Part shown: positions 49,877 to 61,054 of the stretch, one piece after another | How positions within the stretch are numbered: position 1 is the stretch's first letter | Layout of the letters: every line of letters begins with the position of its first letter | DNA from: Staphylococcus sp. MI 10-1553 | GTDB taxonomy: Bacteria; Bacillota; Bacilli; Staphylococcales; Staphylococcaceae | Direction of reading: 5' to 3' | NCBI RefSeq assembly: GCF_010365305.1 | Contig: NZ_CP048279.1 | Coordinates: forward strand, 1,240,001-1,304,000 | Length of the DNA stretch: 64,000 nucleotides | Position numbers and translations under genes: made by a program | The notes under the pieces: generated by a model | What the model saw: the letters and a program-made list of their open reading frames with translations, nothing else | What the model was told of the DNA's origin: nothing | The model's database searches: none

Positions 49877-51511
49877 ATGGTTGATTTCGATAAAAAATTG
49901 TTGTGCTTTTTAGATTACTTTAAAAAGCGACAAAAGTTTAAAAGTGTGAGTCAAACTGCGAAGGCCATTGGTGTATCGCGACGTATGATTTATTACTATA
50001 TTAACAAATTGAATGACATTCTAAAGTTGTCAGACATGTCTCCAATATCAAAAGATGACGAAGGATACTTTTATATTGAACCGTTGCAGTCTACAGTGAT
50101 TGAAACTTATTTTCATCATAAAGCATCCACGACGAATTACATTTTTAAGAGGGCAGAACGTATTATTTTGATAGCATCCGCCATTTTGTTAAGTCAAAAA
50201 GTGCTCAGGGTGAAAACGTTTGAAGACTATTTTGATGTGAGTAAAAATACAGTCATTAGCGATTTGAATGAAGTGAAAAAATGGTTGGCTCGCTATCAAA
50301 TCCCTCTTTTAAATGATAAAAAGCAAGGGTACTATGTCGATACAGCTGTTAATTTTGAACGCAATGTCATTTATGAAATGATTAAAATGATCGAAATTGA
50401 AGATTATCATGCGTTATTTGAAAATATGCTGACATTCAATCAAGAAGCTTGTCTTATTCATCAATATCAGTCGTTTGAATATGAATTTTATCGTGCTTTT
50501 GATCAGTATGAACATATGTTACATAAAAAGATATCGTTATCTAATAAGCGGATTTTATGTCGATGTTTATTTTTAACGCTCATTTTTCATTCGGAGCGAC
50601 CCATTGCATTGGAAATTCATCAAGGTCAAATGATTGAGAAACGTTTAGAATATTATATTAGCCAACAGTTAGTCGAGAAATTGAAAGACAATATGCCGAC
50701 GATAGCGACCGAAGTCCATTTTATTGCGATTCAACTGCTTTGTATTAGTAAAGATTATGATTTTTATTATGATAGTGAAAGTTTTAAAGATTTGATGTGC
50801 ATTAGTGAGATGTTTATTGATGCATTTGAACGTCAAACTGAAATTCATTTTAATGATAGAGCTGTATTTGTCGAGCTGATTCAAACGTTGATGAAAGTTG
50901 TTTATTACAGACAATTTTTTGGTTATGCGGATCGTTGTAATGTGACAGGGGAAATGGATAAGGAAATTAAAAATTGGTCGAAACTAACCGCACAAATTAT
51001 GGAACAACTGTCGCAAACGCAGCAGTTTCAACAAAAATTTAGAAGACCTTTAAGTGTGTCAGATTTATCAGAGTTTGCTTATACGATTCAATCATTATAT
51101 ATTGAACATCAAACGCCTGAACATCATATGGACATTATAGTCGTGACGAATATTTCTAAAGTGGAACAACGTATTTTGTATACGAAATTAAACGACTTGT
51201 TGCCGATTGGTCATTTTCATGGGCCATATTCTGAACGTGAAGCGACATTGTTGTCTCAAAACTTTGATTTATGTATTACGACATCTACGTATTACAATCA
51301 TCCGAACTGCCAAACGATACATATCCATAAATATTTGACTTTGAAAGATTATGAGACACTTTATCAATTGAAACAATATCGCTTGTCTTTGCAACAACGT
51401 AAATCCGAAATATTTCAGATTATTGATAATGAACAATTGTCGAAAGAGGAAAAATTTAAATATATCGAACAGTTATACGAAACGAAAATGCGATTGCAAA
51501 AGGAAATGTAG
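49877..51511 (+). CDS. PRD-containing PTS regulator (BglG/MtlR-like), probable UlaR
   Basis: 544 residues after GAAGGAAGTG. Two N-terminal HTH units (SVSQTAKAIGVSRRMIYYYI and TFEDYFDVSKNTVISDL), then PRD-like helical domains (~180-420) and an EIIB-like domain (IIVVTNISKVEQRILYTKL), without EIIA at the end. Such proteins sense PTS phosphorylation state and activate the neighbouring operon. It lies directly downstream of ulaF, so it is the likely ula activator; unlike the usual MtlR type it ends in a coiled coil. Confidence 0.75.
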   Translation: MVDFDKKLLCFLDYFKKRQKFKSVSQTAKAIGVSRRMIYYYINKLNDILKLSDMSPISKDDEGYFYIEPLQSTVIETYFHHKASTTNYIFKRAERIILIASAILLSQKVLRVKTFEDYFDVSKNTVISDLNEVKKWLARYQIPLLNDKKQGYYVDTAVNFERNVIYEMIKMIEIEDYHALFENMLTFNQEACLIHQYQSFEYEFYRAFDQYEHMLHKKISLSNKRILCRCLFLTLIFHSERPIALEIHQGQMIEKRLEYYISQQLVEKLKDNMPTIATEVHFIAIQLLCISKDYDFYYDSESFKDLMCISEMFIDAFERQTEIHFNDRAVFVELIQTLMKVVYYRQFFGYADRCNVTGEMDKEIKNWSKLTAQIMEQLSQTQQFQQKFRRPLSVSDLSEFAYTIQSLYIEHQTPEHHMDIIVVTNISKVEQRILYTKLNDLLPIGHFHGPYSEREATLLSQNFDLCITTSTYYNHPNCQTIHIHKYLTLKDYETLYQLKQYRLSLQQRKSEIFQIIDNEQLSKEEKFKYIEQLYETKMRLQKEM

Positions 51512-51552
51512 TGATTGCGTTGAACAACTGAATGACATTGATTTGAGGTGTG

Positions 51553-51593
51553 AACAACGACTTTACTCAAGTAGTGAAGCATCGTTGTTTTTT
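51553..51593 (+). terminator. Terminator after the ula regulator
   Basis: AACAACGA pairs with TCGTTGTT, followed by T5. Confidence 0.75.
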
Positions 51594-51686
51594 ATGTCAA
51601 TTTGATAACTCAATTTTATACGATGCAAGTTTATAGGATAAGGTCTATAATAGATGTAATGAATCTTTGTTTTTGGGGGGACACAT

Positions 51687-53090
51687 ATGGAACACTGGCT
51701 CGTTCAAAAGGCCAAACAACATCCAAACAAGATAGCAATCCAAACGATGAATGAAACAATCACATTTCAATCGTTATTGCACCGAGCGACGATAAAAGGA
51801 GTGCAACTCAAACAATTACAACGTACACGGCTCGGTTTATATTTAGATAATTCATTGGAAGCGGTGATTTTAATTCACGGCGCTTGGTTATATGATATCG
51901 AAATAGCACTCATCAATAACCGTTTAACACCATTTGAAATTGATCGTCAAATGGCGTCGATTGGTGTCGATTTAATTGTGAGTACAGCAGAGCCACAAAC
52001 ATTAAACACATCAACCCTTGTGATACAATCTGATAATCTTGAAATGCCAACAACGGATTTAAATATGGCAGTAGACACGTTTGATTTTCATCTACAAAAG
52101 ATTGCTTCGATTATGTTTACATCTGGGACGACTGGCCCGCAAAAAGCAGTACCACAAACGTTTGAAAACCATCGTATGAGTGCAGCGTCATGTCGGGAAA
52201 GTTTAGGTTTCTCTCATGATTCCAAATGGCTGGCGGTGTTACCGATTTATCATATTTCTGGGTTAAGTATTTTATTGAGAAGCGTCCAATACGGTTTTAC
52301 GGTCTTTTTACTCGAAAAATTCAATACGGAGACTGTGATGGAACTGTTTCGAACTGAAAGGATTACACACGTATCGTTAGTGCCGATTACGTTAATGCGA
52401 CTCATGGAACAAGGTTTGGATCAACCTTATGATTTGGAAAAAGTTTTGTTAGGTGGCGCAAAACTCGACGGGCAGTTTATTCGTCAAGCGTTAGACCGAC
52501 AATTGCCTATATATAATTCGTTCGGGATGACGGAAACGTGTTCACAATTTTTAACTGCTGATCCGACGATGTTACAACGCAATCCGAATACAGTAGGGCA
52601 TGCAAGTTCGGACATTGCACTTAAAGTAGTTACACCAGATGCCAATGGTCACGGGGAACTCTATGTTAAAGGTGGCAACGTGATGCAGGGTTATTTGTAT
52701 CCTGAAAATATGAACCATGTGTTTGATGAAGAGGGCTATTTCAAAACAGGGGATATTGCGAGTGTCGATGAACATGGTGACGTTGTGATTTATGACCGCC
52801 GTAAAGATTTGATTATTAGTGGTGGAGAGAATATTTATCCTTATGAAATTGAGTCTGTCGCGAAGTCACATCCGTTTATTGCCGATGCGATGTGTACAAG
52901 TATTACGGATTCGGCATGGGGGCAACGGCCTATTTTATATGTTGTCACAAGGCAATGGGTGTCAGATATTGAATCATTTCTTGAAGCCCGTTTAGCGAAA
53001 TATAAATTACCCGTGCATATTTATTTTGTGAAGGCATTACCTTATACAAGCACTGGGAAACTTCAAAGACGGATATTAAATGAGGGATGA
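51687..53090 (+). CDS. menE: o-Succinylbenzoate-CoA ligase
   Basis: 467 residues of the AMP-forming acyl-CoA synthetase family after GGGGGGACACAT. Motifs: ASIMFTSGTTGPQKAVPQ, YNSFGMTETCSQ, FKTGDIASVD, DRRKDLIISGGENIYP and the C-terminal STGKLQRR lysine. Activates OSB for menaquinone synthesis. Overlaps menC by the ATGA-type junction. Confidence 0.9.
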   Translation: MEHWLVQKAKQHPNKIAIQTMNETITFQSLLHRATIKGVQLKQLQRTRLGLYLDNSLEAVILIHGAWLYDIEIALINNRLTPFEIDRQMASIGVDLIVSTAEPQTLNTSTLVIQSDNLEMPTTDLNMAVDTFDFHLQKIASIMFTSGTTGPQKAVPQTFENHRMSAASCRESLGFSHDSKWLAVLPIYHISGLSILLRSVQYGFTVFLLEKFNTETVMELFRTERITHVSLVPITLMRLMEQGLDQPYDLEKVLLGGAKLDGQFIRQALDRQLPIYNSFGMTETCSQFLTADPTMLQRNPNTVGHASSDIALKVVTPDANGHGELYVKGGNVMQGYLYPENMNHVFDEEGYFKTGDIASVDEHGDVVIYDRRKDLIISGGENIYPYEIESVAKSHPFIADAMCTSITDSAWGQRPILYVVTRQWVSDIESFLEARLAKYKLPVHIYFVKALPYTSTGKLQRRILNEG

Positions 53091-53092
53091 CC

Positions 53093-54079
53093 ATGCAATT
53101 AACTGACATGCAATTTTATCTTTATGAACCATCATTCATCTATCCGATTCATACGCCGAAAGTGACAATGACACACCGAAAAACATTGTTTGTGAAATGG
53201 ACGGATGATCTGCAACAATCATGGTTTGGGGAATGTAATGCGTTTGACACAGCTTGGTATCATCATGAGACGATTAACGATGTGATGCATGTATTAAAGA
53301 TATGGTTTGAAGATGTACGAGGTCTTGATTTGAAGTCATTTGTAGAGGCGCAACAGTGTGTGGCAAGGTTAGATCCATACCCGGCTGCTCGTGCGACAGT
53401 GATGATGGCATTGTACCAAATGTTTCACAGCCTCGAATCGTTTCACGTGCCAATGACGCTGACGATTAATGGCGACTTCACGCAACGGATGATGCGACTC
53501 GATGGTGTAGGTCGGATTAAAATCAAATGGACGCCACAAATCATGGACCAAGTGAAAATGTTAGCGACGATGTATCCAGATATTCCGATTTCGACTGATG
53601 CGAATCAAACGTTAACAGAATTGGATACCGAGACGTTAAAGCGATTAAAACCGTATCTTGCATTCATTGAAGAGCCTTTCGAAACATTGGATGTCGAAGC
53701 GGATTATACCCATTTTCCATCGATTGCACTCGATGAACATGCGACAAGTCTCATAACGACAGAACAGCTCATTCAAAATGCACATATTCAAACCGTCGTA
53801 TTAAAACCATTTCGTTTAGGTGGGATGGATCGTGTGTTAGACGCAATGCAAGTGTTGCAAGATAAAGGGATTCGTGTCGTGATAGGTGGTATGTATGAAT
53901 GTGGCTTGAGTCGATATTTTACAGCATGGCTTAGTCAACGGGGCGATTACGCAGGAGATGTGACGCCGGAAGGGTTTTATTTTGAGCAAGATGTGACAAA
54001 CAATGCAGGCCGGTTGCACAACGGACAGTTATATTTCGAACCGCCCGTAGTGAATCAGTCTTTATTATTACCGTTATGA
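53093..54079 (+). CDS. menC: o-Succinylbenzoate synthase
   Basis: Start [10 protein letters not shown] after GAGGGATGACC; 328 residues. Enolase superfamily: KIKW lysines, metal ligands in [18 protein letters not shown] and IALDEHATS, and the second catalytic Lys in [10 protein letters not shown]. Makes OSB from SHCHC, the step before MenE. Its 3' end overlaps convergent yidD by 25 bases. Confidence 0.9.
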   Translation: MQLTDMQFYLYEPSFIYPIHTPKVTMTHRKTLFVKWTDDLQQSWFGECNAFDTAWYHHETINDVMHVLKIWFEDVRGLDLKSFVEAQQCVARLDPYPAARATVMMALYQMFHSLESFHVPMTLTINGDFTQRMMRLDGVGRIKIKWTPQIMDQVKMLATMYPDIPISTDANQTLTELDTETLKRLKPYLAFIEEPFETLDVEADYTHFPSIALDEHATSLITTEQLIQNAHIQTVVLKPFRLGGMDRVLDAMQVLQDKGIRVVIGGMYECGLSRYFTAWLSQRGDYAGDVTPEGFYFEQDVTNNAGRLHNGQLYFEPPVVNQSLLLPL

Positions 54080-54306
54080 TGATGAGATGATTTTTTTAAT
54101 GGTACAGGATCAAAGCCGCCTTTATGAAACGGATGACATTTTAAAATGCGTTTCAAACCGAGCCAACTTCCTTTAAGTGCACCGTGAACTTGTATCGCTT
54201 CTAATGTATAATTGGAACATGTTGGATAAAAACGACACGAAGGCGGTGTCAGTGGCGAAATGAAACGCTGATAAAAACGGATAGCGTAAATAAACAGTGT
54301 TTTCAT
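54055..54306 (-). CDS. yidD: Membrane protein insertion efficiency factor YidD
   Basis: Start [10 protein letters not shown] after GAAGGAGGATTGGACT; 83 residues. All YidD hallmarks: [47 protein letters not shown]. Helps YidC insert membrane proteins. Convergent overlap with menC. Confidence 0.9.
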   Translation of the reverse strand: MKTLFIYAIRFYQRFISPLTPPSCRFYPTCSNYTLEAIQVHGALKGSWLGLKRILKCHPFHKGGFDPVPLKKSSHHHNGNNKD

Positions 54307-54364
54307 AGTCCAATCCTCCTTCAATCAATCATATTGTAACACAGAAAGAAAGGGCGTATGGGGC

Positions 54365-54835
54365 GTGAAGTTTACAGATGAAAATCAGCAAACCGTCATT
54401 TTAACGTTTAAAAATGATGCTGATGAAAAAGATGGGGGTCATGTGCTAGCGTTACCTATTTATGAACAACAATTGGTATTAACACAACATCAACAACGCG
54501 GCATTGAATTTCCAGGTGGTAAACGTGAAGCAGGTGAATCAAGTTTAGATGCATTAAAGCGCGAGTTGTATGAAGAAACGGGCGCTTTAGCTGAACATAT
54601 TTATTATATTGCGCAGTATGAAGTGCAAGGAGAACATGATTGTTTTAAAAAAGATGTTTATGTCGTCATCGTTAATGCGATAGATTGCGATGTGCACTAT
54701 CACGAAACGATGGGTCCTATTTTAACCCGTTCGATAGATGCGATTGATGAAGCGGATAAAAGTTATTTATTAAAGGATCCTGCCATATTACGATGTGTCG
54801 AAAGGATGAGAGCACTTGGCTTTTATCAAGAGTAA
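54365..54835 (+). CDS. NUDIX hydrolase (YtkD-like)
   Basis: 156 residues from a GTG start. NUDIX box GGKREAGESSLDALKRELYEETGA near residues 58-81 has all key Gly/Glu/Arg. Similar proteins hydrolyse oxidised or normal NTPs (YtkD). It overlaps or abuts the next gene, so the two are co-expressed. Confidence 0.8.
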   Translation: MKFTDENQQTVILTFKNDADEKDGGHVLALPIYEQQLVLTQHQQRGIEFPGGKREAGESSLDALKRELYEETGALAEHIYYIAQYEVQGEHDCFKKDVYVVIVNAIDCDVHYHETMGPILTRSIDAIDEADKSYLLKDPAILRCVERMRALGFYQE

Positions 54836-54839
54836 AAAA

Positions 54840-55592
54840 ATGCCAGTCTTTATAGAAAATCACAAAATAGAAGAATGGACGTACGAGGTCAATGGCTTAC
54901 ATGTGAAAGGTCTAAATGTAGCACCTCATCAACCTGTGAAACGAATTGTCATGTATTTGCGTGGCGGTAAAGGTCAAGTCGGTCGTGTACGTCTTGCGAG
55001 AATGTTGCAATTTATTACGCCAGATACCTTGGTGTTTGCGCCGTATTATCGTGGTAACAACGGGAGTGAAGGGAACGATGATTTTGCAGGTGCGGATTTG
55101 GCGGATGTCACGGTTGCAGCAGACATGTTAAAAGCACGTTATCCAGAAGCTTCATTACATCTCGTCGGTTTTTCACGTGGCGGAATCCAAGGGTTGTTGA
55201 CATTCCAAACCGTTTCGGCAGATAGTTATATCATTTGGGGTGGTGTGACAGATTTACATTTAATGTATGAAGAGCGCGTGGATTTAAGAGGGATGCTCAG
55301 AAGAATGATTGGTCACCCTAAAAAAGATATCGCAGCTTATGAGTCGCGGAATGCATTGAGAGACATTCACGCGGATGCGCCACCCATTTTCATTGTTCAT
55401 GGTGGAAAGGATATACAAGTTGGCATTCATCAAGCTTACTTTTTAGAAGAACATCTGAAAAATGTGGGTGCACGGTATGATACTTTCTATCAGATGAAAG
55501 AAGGGCATGTGCCCCGTCCGCCAGCGATGAAACATGTTCTAGAACGTATTCAACAATGGATGACTGATATCGAAAAAGGCACAAAATTTTAA
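54840..55592 (+). CDS. Alpha/beta hydrolase (prolyl-oligopeptidase-like)
   Basis: Start MPVFIENHKI, 4 bases after the NUDIX stop; 250 residues. Catalytic triad: Ser in LVGFSRGGIQGL, Asp in VHGGKDIQVG, His in EGHVPRP. Oxyanion region YLRGGKGQVG. S9-type esterase or peptidase of unknown substrate, conserved in staphylococci beside this NUDIX gene. Confidence 0.8.
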   Translation: MPVFIENHKIEEWTYEVNGLHVKGLNVAPHQPVKRIVMYLRGGKGQVGRVRLARMLQFITPDTLVFAPYYRGNNGSEGNDDFAGADLADVTVAADMLKARYPEASLHLVGFSRGGIQGLLTFQTVSADSYIIWGGVTDLHLMYEERVDLRGMLRRMIGHPKKDIAAYESRNALRDIHADAPPIFIVHGGKDIQVGIHQAYFLEEHLKNVGARYDTFYQMKEGHVPRPPAMKHVLERIQQWMTDIEKGTKF

Positions 55593-55730
55593 AATATACA
55601 CGTCATGTGAATGTCGTAAAATGAGCAGAGAAACTGAGCGGCTCATTTGAAAAGACAGGGGCATGACGTGTTTTATTTTGAGATGTAAAGGTTACGAGCA
55701 TGGTTTAGCGCATTAAATTGAGATTCGATA

Positions 55731-55758
55731 TTGCTAACAGGTGTTGCCTTGTTATAAT
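55731..55758 (+). promoter_or_regulatory. Promoter upstream of the 561-aa unknown gene
   Basis: TTGCTA, 16 bases, TATAAT with an extended -10 (TTGTTATAAT). The leader of ~140 bases to the ATG shows no clear fold. Confidence 0.55.
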
Positions 55759-55903
55759 AATATTGAGTAAAATATTATTTTGAAGTGGATTGATATTGTC
55801 AGTTGCATCATCACACATTGCGTGCGATGGCCAAGTGAGTATCGTCAATTTCGTATTGTCTCGAATCGTTTTGGTGTCGATATGAGTCTGCTTGGAGGTT
55901 ATG

Positions 55904-57586
55904 ATGAGGAGAAAACAACAAAACTATATTAGTGATGTACATACGCTTAAGACCTATTTGAAAACAGTGAATGGGTTTCGTGATTACTGGATTGGAACGG
56001 CTTTTTGGGACATAAAAAATTCAAAAAGAATTATTACAATTGAGGCTCCGCGTTTCGACTCAAATGAAAAGAACGATGTCACCTTAGTATGGGAGTTGAC
56101 TGTATATGATAGTGGTTCTTCTAGTCAAATGATAGAAGACATCTACGCACAGCCTTTAACTGAATTGATTTTGGATGGCAACAGAATAAAGTTTCAGTTT
56201 GCTGACGGCTATTATAGTTTTAAGTTTGGTGCTTTAGGTTTAAGAATTCCAATTAGATCTAAAGAGGATTCTTATTTAGAAATTCAACGAGTTAATCTAG
56301 AATATTTTATAAATTTATTGAATAATGGTATGAAACTTGATAATTTGGCTTTTTCATTTAAAAGCGATAATAATGATGTTTGCTATTTTATCGGCTGTAT
56401 AAATGGGGAAGAAAACCCTTATTCGGAATTTTTTTCCGACTATTCAGAACTAAAAACATTTGAAAACGTTGAAGAACTGTTTAATTCGAATATTTTTAAT
56501 GGGAAGTCGTTGAAAGAACGATGGACAGAAGTGTTAATTGACAGTATAAATGGTATTCAATTTGGTGATTGGTTGACACAATTTAATGAGGGCTTAAAAA
56601 TCAATCTTTATGAAGCAAATGACAAAATAATAATCAATGGTGTGGAATTAGATGGTTGGATTGATCAAAGTAAAATTTGTCATACTTGTGGAGTAAGCTC
56701 ATGCTATTTCTTTGATTTTGATGCATATTGTTGTCCTACATGTAATATTTGGTTGACTAATGATGTTGGTGTTGAGAAGCGACCACTTGAGCCGGAGTTA
56801 TTATGGAAACCGCATAAACTACTACCGTTTTGTCAAGTAAGGTTTTCTCCATATGAAAAGGTTTATATGTATTATAGTCCAAAACAAAACCTTTCTCCTT
56901 GGGAATGGGTTTTAGTCCCAGTAGGTAAAAAACACATTGAAAGAGAAGCACAAGTGATTAAAGCTTTTAAAAGTCCAGCTCACCAACTGCCAATTTCACT
57001 CAATAAGGTGAAGACAGTTTTGCAAAAATTACCGAATCTTGCTGATGAAGTGTCGGAAACTTTAAATGAATTACTTGAAAAGGGGAAGGTATGTAATCTT
57101 TCGAGTAAAAAGAATTTAGTGGATGTCAATGTCGCTTATGATGTTTTAAAAACACCTTTAGGGCATTTTTGGTTAGAGTTAAATAATCAGCCAATTCAAA
57201 TGTCTATTAACACTGTATATCCGAAACCGAATACGATACTTTTTGTTGAAGGTGTTTATCGGATGAAACCTTACCGACATGAATTTGAGGATTTTCAACA
57301 CCTCAAAATTTGTACAGATGTCAATATTAGAAAAGCCAGATACATTGACCGATTTGGAGATAATATAAACGATGGTGCTCGTTGGCAAATAGGAAAATAT
57401 GATATAGGAATAGCGGCACGAGTTGAAGATTGTGTAAAAAGTGATGTAAAAACAACTGCTATGAAAATACCTTATTATTTTAAATGGAATAAAAAATATA
57501 AGGAAATGTATGGATTTACAGTTGTTTGGAAATATTACAAGTCAGATATCAATTACAACTTTATGTGGCATTTTTATTGGTTTTAG
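55904..57586 (+). CDS. Unknown protein, ~561 aa, with a Cys4 zinc-like cluster
   Basis: GGAGG lies just before a double ATG; start MRRKQQNYIS region. The N-terminal ~190 residues are beta-rich (VTLVWELTVYDS, YYSFKFGALGLRIPIR). In the middle CHTCGVSSCYFF...CCPTC is a zinc-ribbon-like cluster (~residues 262-290). The C-terminal half is helical then beta-rich with many Trp/Tyr (FMWHFYWF end). No signal peptide or catalytic motif known to me. A lone gene between core genes, with lower GC than neighbours, suggests acquisition. Confidence 0.55.
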   Translation: MRRKQQNYISDVHTLKTYLKTVNGFRDYWIGTAFWDIKNSKRIITIEAPRFDSNEKNDVTLVWELTVYDSGSSSQMIEDIYAQPLTELILDGNRIKFQFADGYYSFKFGALGLRIPIRSKEDSYLEIQRVNLEYFINLLNNGMKLDNLAFSFKSDNNDVCYFIGCINGEENPYSEFFSDYSELKTFENVEELFNSNIFNGKSLKERWTEVLIDSINGIQFGDWLTQFNEGLKINLYEANDKIIINGVELDGWIDQSKICHTCGVSSCYFFDFDAYCCPTCNIWLTNDVGVEKRPLEPELLWKPHKLLPFCQVRFSPYEKVYMYYSPKQNLSPWEWVLVPVGKKHIEREAQVIKAFKSPAHQLPISLNKVKTVLQKLPNLADEVSETLNELLEKGKVCNLSSKKNLVDVNVAYDVLKTPLGHFWLELNNQPIQMSINTVYPKPNTILFVEGVYRMKPYRHEFEDFQHLKICTDVNIRKARYIDRFGDNINDGARWQIGKYDIGIAARVEDCVKSDVKTTAMKIPYYFKWNKKYKEMYGFTVVWKYYKSDINYNFMWHFYWF

Positions 57587-57655
57587 AATTATTTAAGTAC
57601 ATTGCTAGCATCAGAAGAATAGATAGGCACTAAAATACGACAGCTCCAACCAAAT

Positions 57656-57704
57656 AAAAAGTAGTGTCATCTCTTGTCTAACAAGAAATGAACACTGCTT
57701 TTTT
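57656..57704 (-). terminator. Bidirectional terminator of pckA and the unknown gene
   Basis: AAAAAG.AGTGT..AT.TCTTGT pairs with ACAAGA.AT..ACACT.CTTTTT; T-runs on both strands. Confidence 0.75.
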
Positions 57705-57710
57705 TAATGA

Positions 57711-59303
57711 CTATTCTGCTGATTGACCTTTAAATCCACCTGCTGCTTCTAATTGTTGGGCATCCTCGCCAAATTTTTTGAAGTTCTCTTTAAAGCGATT
57801 GACAAGGTTTTGTGCTTGTTCTTCGTATGCAGTTGGGTCTGTCCATGCGTTTTTAGGTTGTAAAATTGTTGTTGGGACATCTTCAATTTCAGTTGGAATC
57901 GATAAACCGAAAATGTCGTCTTTTTCAAATGTAGCTGTTTTTAATTTACCGTTAATCGCTTCATTCACCATTTTACGTGTGTATTTTAATTGGATACGGT
58001 TACCGACACCAAATTGGCCACCTGTCCAACCTGTGTTTACAAGGTATACATCAACATCGTGCTTGTCGATTAAGTCACCTAATAATTCAGCGTAGACTTC
58101 TGCACGTAATGGTAAGAATGGTGCACCAAAGCATGTTGAGAATGATGGTTGCGGCTCTGTAATACCACGTTCTGTACCTGCCAATTTAGATGTGAAACCA
58201 CTTAAGAAATGATACATCGCTTGGTCTTTATCTAATTTTGAAATCGGTGGCAGTACGCCGAACGCATCTGCTGTTAAGAAAATAATGGTATTTGGATGTG
58301 ACGCTTTGGAAGGTAACACAATGTTATCGATATAGTTGATAGGGTATGCGGCACGTGTATTTTCAGTGTATTTGTTGTCATCAAAATCAATGTGACCGTG
58401 CTCATCAACGACTAAGTTTTCTAACACTGTTCCGTAACGGATAGCGTCAAAAATTTGTGGTTCTTTTTCTGCAGAGAGGTTGATTGCTTTCGCATAGCAA
58501 CCTCCTTCAATATTAAATACACCATTTTCATTCCAACCGTGCTCGTCATCACCAATTAATTTACGATTTGGGTCTGCTGAAAGTGTTGTTTTACCTGTAC
58601 CAGAAAGGCCGAAGAATAATGCGACGTCTCCTTTGTCACCTACATTGGCAGAGCAGTGCATACTCATAATACCTTGTTGTGGCAATAAATAGTTCATAAT
58701 AGAGAACACAGATTTTTTCATTTCTCCAGCGTATTCTGTACCACCAATTAAAATGATTTTATGTTTGAATGAAATGATGACAAATGTTTCAGAACGCGTG
58801 CCATCTACTTCAGGATCTGCTTTAAAGCGTGGTGCAGAAATAATCGTGAAGTCCGCTTTAATTTTTGATGCTTCTTCTTTTGAACTTGGCTTAATAAACA
58901 AGTTTTGAGCAAATAGATTATGCCATGCAAATTCGTTGATGACTGTGAGTTTCAGTTGTGATTCTTGGTCACTCCCTGCATAACCGTTGAATACGAACAA
59001 TTCGTCTCTTTCATCTAAGTACTTCACAACTTTTTCATAAAGATTTAAGAATTTTTCTTCTGAGATCGGTTGGTTAATGGAACCCCAATCGATATCGTCT
59101 TTAATTTGTGGATTATCAACAATGAATTTATCTTTTGGAGAACGCCCCGTATACTCTCCAGTTTTCGCATTGATTGCACCTAATTCTGTCAGTTCGGCTT
59201 CATTTCTCTTTAAAATTTTGTTGTACAATTCAGTCGTTGTGAGTTGAAAATGTGAACTCGGCTTGTTAGCTACTGTTTCAATCGCATGTTTGTCGAATGA
59301 CAT
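57711..59303 (-). CDS. pckA: Phosphoenolpyruvate carboxykinase (ATP)
   Basis: Start [10 protein letters not shown] after TTGGAGGGATATTATC; 530 residues. P-loop [14 protein letters not shown], substrate motif RSPKDKF, metal/ATP-binding LIGDDEHGW and NTGWTGG. Converts oxaloacetate to PEP in gluconeogenesis. Has a cre-like site in its 5' region, divergent from metK as in other staphylococci. Confidence 0.95.
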   Translation of the reverse strand: MSFDKHAIETVANKPSSHFQLTTTELYNKILKRNEAELTELGAINAKTGEYTGRSPKDKFIVDNPQIKDDIDWGSINQPISEEKFLNLYEKVVKYLDERDELFVFNGYAGSDQESQLKLTVINEFAWHNLFAQNLFIKPSSKEEASKIKADFTIISAPRFKADPEVDGTRSETFVIISFKHKIILIGGTEYAGEMKKSVFSIMNYLLPQQGIMSMHCSANVGDKGDVALFFGLSGTGKTTLSADPNRKLIGDDEHGWNENGVFNIEGGCYAKAINLSAEKEPQIFDAIRYGTVLENLVVDEHGHIDFDDNKYTENTRAAYPINYIDNIVLPSKASHPNTIIFLTADAFGVLPPISKLDKDQAMYHFLSGFTSKLAGTERGITEPQPSFSTCFGAPFLPLRAEVYAELLGDLIDKHDVDVYLVNTGWTGGQFGVGNRIQLKYTRKMVNEAINGKLKTATFEKDDIFGLSIPTEIEDVPTTILQPKNAWTDPTAYEEQAQNLVNRFKENFKKFGEDAQQLEAAGGFKGQSAE

Positions 59304-59333
59304 GATAATATCCCTCCAAAGTAGTTTCGGCAA

Positions 59334-59347
59334 TGTAAGCCTTTACA
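59334..59347 (-). promoter_or_regulatory. cre-like site of pckA
   Basis: TGTAAAGGCTTACA on the minus strand matches the CcpA consensus at all but one position. It lies 31 bases before the start, just downstream of a TGTTATACT -10 region, fitting glucose repression of gluconeogenesis. Confidence 0.65.
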
Positions 59348-59507
59348 ATTAAAGAGTATAACATATTCGTTAAATAATCCCTACTCAATGAAGAAAAAAA
59401 TTAAGATAAAATAAAGAAAGTAAAGTAATGTTACATCAAAGTAGAAAAATAAATGTAAACGACAAAGATGTTTCACGCATCATTTTGAAAAGGGCGGTAA
59501 GATGAAA

Positions 59508-59536
59508 TTGACATCGGTATTAAAGTTTTGTAATAT
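59508..59536 (+). promoter_or_regulatory. Promoter of the SAM riboswitch-metK unit
   Basis: Perfect TTGACA, 17 bases, TAATAT; transcription would start just before the riboswitch. Confidence 0.75.
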
Positions 59537-59549
59537 GATTTTAACGGAT

Positions 59550-59716
59550 TCTCTTATCCTGAGTGGTGGAGGGACATGGACCCTATGAAACCCAGCAACC
59601 TCTTTTAACGAAGAAAGGTGCCAAACCGTTTGCAGACACAATACTTGTCTGAACGATAAGAGCGAATGGACGTTAGAGCCTTCACTCTATTTTATAGTGT
59701 TGAAAGGCTCTTTTTT
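59550..59716 (+). promoter_or_regulatory. SAM-I (S-box) riboswitch with terminator
   Basis: The aptamer has CTCTTATCCTGAG.GGTGGAGGGA, ATGAAACCCAGCAACC, AAAGGTGCCAA and the closing GATAAGAG (59550-59665). A terminator GAGCCTT/AAGGCTC plus T6 follows (59678-59716). When SAM is bound, metK transcription stops early. Confidence 0.95.
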
Positions 59717-59767
59717 ATTGAGCTCAGATAGAGAATGTTCGTAATACATAACAAAAAGGAGTTTATT

Positions 59768-60967
59768 ATGACTTATAACAGACGTTTATTCACTTCAGAA
59801 TCAGTTACTGAAGGTCATCCAGACAAAATTGCTGACCAAATTTCAGACGCAATTTTAGATGAAATTTTAAAAGGAGACCCGAATGCGCGCGTGGCTTGTG
59901 AGACGACGGTAACGACAGGGATGGCTTTAATCGTTGGTGAGATTACAACTTCAACTTATGTTGATATTCCAAAAGTCGTTCGTGAAACAGTAAAAGAAAT
60001 TGGATACACACGTGCGAAATATGGTTATGACTACAAAACGATGTCTGTCTTAACAGCGATTGATGAACAATCACCTGATATTGCACAAGGGGTCGACCGT
60101 GCTTTAGAATACCGTGAAGCAGGAAACGAAGAAGTATTAAACACAGGTGCAGGTGACCAAGGTTTAATGTTTGGTTTCGCGACGAATGAAACAGACACAT
60201 TCATGCCATTACCGATTGACTTGTCTCATAAATTATCGAAACGTTTATCAGAAGTACGTAAAAATGGTACTTTAGATTATTTACGTCCAGATGGTAAAGT
60301 CCAAGTCACAGTGGAATATGATGAAAATAATCAACCGAAACGTATTGATACGATCGTAATTTCAACGCAGCATCACGAAGAAATTGAACTTGAAAAAATT
60401 CAAAATGATATTAAAGAATTCGTTATTTATCCGACTGTAGATAAACAATTGTTAGATGAAGAAACAAAATTTTTCATCAACCCTACAGGCCGTTTCGTTA
60501 TCGGTGGACCTCAAGGAGACGCAGGTTTAACAGGTCGTAAAATTATTGTTGATACTTACGGGGGGTATGCGCGTCACGGCGGCGGTGCATTCTCTGGTAA
60601 AGATCCGACAAAAGTAGACCGTTCAGCTGCGTATGCGGCACGTTATGTCGCTAAAAATATTGTAGCAGCTAACTTCGCTGATAAATGTGAAGTCCAATTG
60701 GCATATGCGATTGGGGTGGCACAACCTGTTTCGATTGCCATTGACACATTTAACACTGGTAAAGTAAGTGAAAATGTATTAATTGAAGCCGTAAGACAAA
60801 ATTTTGATTTACGCCCAGCAGGTATTATTCAAATGTTAGATTTACAAAAGCCGATTTATAAACAAACTGCGGCATACGGTCACTTTGGACGTAATGATGT
60901 GCAATTGCCATGGGAACGTACAGATAAAGTTGAAGTTTTACAAGAAACAGTCAATGCATTAAAATAA
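59768..60967 (+). CDS. metK: S-adenosylmethionine synthetase
   Basis: Start [10 protein letters not shown] after AAAGGAGTTTATT; 399 residues. Motifs [28 protein letters not shown] and [16 protein letters not shown] are all present. Makes SAM from methionine and ATP and is fed back through the riboswitch upstream. Confidence 0.95.
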   Translation: MTYNRRLFTSESVTEGHPDKIADQISDAILDEILKGDPNARVACETTVTTGMALIVGEITTSTYVDIPKVVRETVKEIGYTRAKYGYDYKTMSVLTAIDEQSPDIAQGVDRALEYREAGNEEVLNTGAGDQGLMFGFATNETDTFMPLPIDLSHKLSKRLSEVRKNGTLDYLRPDGKVQVTVEYDENNQPKRIDTIVISTQHHEEIELEKIQNDIKEFVIYPTVDKQLLDEETKFFINPTGRFVIGGPQGDAGLTGRKIIVDTYGGYARHGGGAFSGKDPTKVDRSAAYAARYVAKNIVAANFADKCEVQLAYAIGVAQPVSIAIDTFNTGKVSENVLIEAVRQNFDLRPAGIIQMLDLQKPIYKQTAAYGHFGRNDVQLPWERTDKVEVLQETVNALK

Positions 60968-61054
60968 ATTTCTTGATGATAACTATCGCTAATTTTATAG
61001 TTATTTAATATAATAGAAATAACTGTAGAAAAGTGATAAAGGAAGGTATTGCTC

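Noticed and set aside
59550..59716. Reading frame within the metK leader
   Set aside because: The region is a clear SAM-I riboswitch with terminator; no supported ORF.
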